64,000 nucleotides of DNA, taken from Rhizobium sp. RU36D. GTDB lineage: Bacteria > Pseudomonadota > Alphaproteobacteria > Rhizobiales > Rhizobiaceae. The stretch spans positions 221,852 to 285,851 of the forward strand of contig NZ_FWXU01000007.1 of NCBI RefSeq assembly GCF_900176345.1, given 5' to 3'. The notes under the pieces were generated by a model, which was not told where the DNA came from, did not search any database, and was given only the letters and a program-made list of their open reading frames with translations. Positions 62,784 to 64,000 of this stretch are shown here, piece after piece. Both the position numbers and the translations under genes were made by a program. Positions within the stretch are counted from its first letter, which is position 1, and each line of letters begins with the position of its first letter.

Positions 62784-63886
62784 TCAGGCCGCAGCCTTGC
62801 GTTTGGCGTCTTCCCGTTCACGGATGCCCTCGCGGACCAGCGGCAGGACATGGCGGCCGTAGTCCACGGCATCATTGTAGTTGTCGTAGCCGCGGATCGA
62901 GATGAGATCGGCACCGAGATCGATATAGTCGAGAATGGAATCGGCGATCGTGCGGGGTGAACCGACCAGTGCGGTCGTCGCACCGCTGGCATTGGTGGCG
63001 GTGACGGTCGGATACCAAAGGGCGCGGTCATGCACGTCGCCGCGTTTGGCGATGTCCAGCAGCCGTTGCGAGCCGACATTCGCCGGCGGAACGGCATTGA
63101 TCGGTGCCCGCGTCAGGCCTTTCTGGCGATTTTCGTTCAGCTTGTCGAGAACCCGGTGCGCCTTCGCCCAGGCCAGTTCGTCGGTCTCGGCAATGATCGG
63201 GCGGAAGGTGACCCAGATCCGCGGCGGTCTATGCGTCCTGCCTTGGCCGCCTCGGCATAGATGCGATCGATTTGCTGCTTGGTCTCGGCCAGCGGCTCAC
63301 CCCAGAGGCCGAAGATGTCGCATAGCGATCCGCCGATCCGGTAGGCGGCGTCGGACGAGCCACCAAGGGAGATCGGAATGAGGCCGTTGGTGGGGCGCAC
63401 GGCGCTGCGGAACTGCTTGAACTGGTAGTATTTGCCGTCAAAATCGAAGGGGGTGGTGGAGGTCCAGGCGAGGCGGAGAATGCGGATATATTCCTCCTGC
63501 CGCTCGTAGCGTTCTTCCTTGTTGAGGAAGTCTCCTTCGCGGGCCTGCTCCTCGTCGCTGCCGCCGGCAATGAAGTGCACGACGACACGCCCGCCGCTCA
63601 ACTGGTCAAGTGTGGCGAGCGATTTGGCCGCGACCGTCGGATAGACCGTGTTGGGTCGCAGGGCGACGATGATCTTGATGTTCTTGGTGTGCGCCAGGAT
63701 GGTGGCACCCAGGGTGAAGGGGTCGAACGACGATGAGGAATAGGGGATCAAGGTGTAGTTGAACCCGTAGTCGTCGAGCGCGCGGGCACAACGCTCCAGG
63801 AAACGCGCGTCCACCGGCGCATCGGGCAGCGGATGGAGATCATTGGATTCGTTGGCGAAGCTGGCGCTGATGAATTCGGCAGTCAC
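62784..63886 (-). pseudogene. LLM-class monooxygenase, SsuD-like, with single-base frameshift
   Basis: The 5' part (63886 to ~63225) encodes the luciferase-family N-terminal two thirds (ATLDQLSGGRVVVHFIAGGS, ISLGGSSDAAYRIGG). The 3' part, in another frame, gives the expected C-terminus (NASGATTALVGSPRTIADSI...ADLISIRGYD). Reading stays sensible on both sides if one C is restored in the minus-strand run GACCGCC at about 63223-63227, changing the frame so that RIWVTFRPI follows GRIDRP. The restored protein would be ~367 aa, normal for the family. The start is GTG at 63886 with GGGAG upstream. It may be a true inactivation or a sequencing error. Confidence 0.85.
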
Positions 63887-64000
63887 GGGCTCATTCTCCC
63901 TTTGGGGGACCGTTGCATAAAGCCGAGTTTTTGGGATTTTGGTTTTTGCAGACGGCGGTTCTGTGGCCCGGCTGTTGTTTTGCCGGGCATTTGGGGTGTT
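63887..64000. other. Window end, 114 bp without a gene
   Basis: This is the upstream region of the frameshifted monooxygenase gene. No coding region or clear promoter is recognised; it has several T-runs and a TTTTTGC half-site. Confidence 0.5.

Overview
The window reads as a chromosomal segment of an alphaproteobacterium of the Rhizobiaceae (Rhizobium/Agrobacterium/Ciceribacter type). The evidence is high GC with strong third-position GC bias, the very-long-chain lipid A acylation cluster (fabF-type synthase, dehydrogenase, lpxXL), a fixNOQP/fixGHIS-type cbb3 oxidase locus under FnrN/FixK boxes, AglR-like LacI regulation of sugar ABC operons, and a RIME-like double-palindrome intergenic repeat. 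No phage, insertion sequence, CRISPR array or plasmid replication module is visible. I cannot name a species.

Layout. 1-2.5 kb: 3' end of the lipid A very-long-chain fatty acid operon. 2.8-4.2 kb: a PAS-only sensor protein and a hemerythrin-like protein. 4.4-12.6 kb: ccoNOQP then ccoGHIS, each preceded by a FNR-type box, separated by a terminator; ccoQ and ccoS are short. 12.6-14.1 kb: 6-phosphogluconate dehydrogenase. 14.5-27.9 kb: a LacI-regulated plant-oligosaccharide locus (ABC importer, GH2 beta-mannosidase-like enzyme, TIM-barrel isomerase, Gfo/Idh oxidoreductase, aldo/keto reductase, GH43 beta-xylosidase-like enzyme) interrupted by two intergenic repeats. 28-34 kb: an unrecognised 300-aa protein, then a minus-strand run containing both glutathione-dependent formaldehyde enzymes (adhC, fghA) separated by small unrelated genes. 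34-38 kb: an SRPBCC/site-2-protease fusion, an EamA transporter, tRNA-Leu(GAG), lipB, an OsmC protein. 38-44 kb: phosphoribosyltransferase, M20 amidohydrolase, and a LacI/nucleoside hydrolase/adenine deaminase purine-salvage operon with a clear palindromic operator. 44-50 kb: BON protein, a peptide-deformylase-like protein lacking several active-site ligands, mgtE, a MerR regulator with an overlapping palindromic promoter, a membrane methyltransferase, two membrane proteins, and a 33-aa membrane peptide with its own terminator. 50-55 kb: sdaA, DUF1489, EamA transporter, AraC regulator and divergent SDR. 55-64 kb: a sulfonate/organosulfur locus: ssuABC importer, two small divergent ORFs, two SsuD-like luciferase-family monooxygenases (the second frameshifted), a D-2-hydroxyacid dehydrogenase, an FMN reductase and an SfnC-like acyl-CoA dehydrogenase.

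How it fits together. The cco locus builds and matures a high-affinity oxidase for microaerobic respiration, and the hemerythrin shares its control region. The sugar locus imports and cleaves hemicellulose-type oligosaccharides. The ssu/sfn-like locus imports organosulfonates and releases sulfite using reduced FMN made by the local reductase. I see no wholly new multi-gene system. The least conventional items are the ligand-deficient deformylase paralogue, the SRPBCC-S2P fusion, the Cys-Cys leader-like ORF beside the sulfur genes, the isolated 33-aa membrane peptide, the Cys-rich tail on a DUF1624 protein, and a 14-bp palindromic motif shared by two unrelated promoters. Large ORFs antisense to real genes are common here because of GC bias and were left out.
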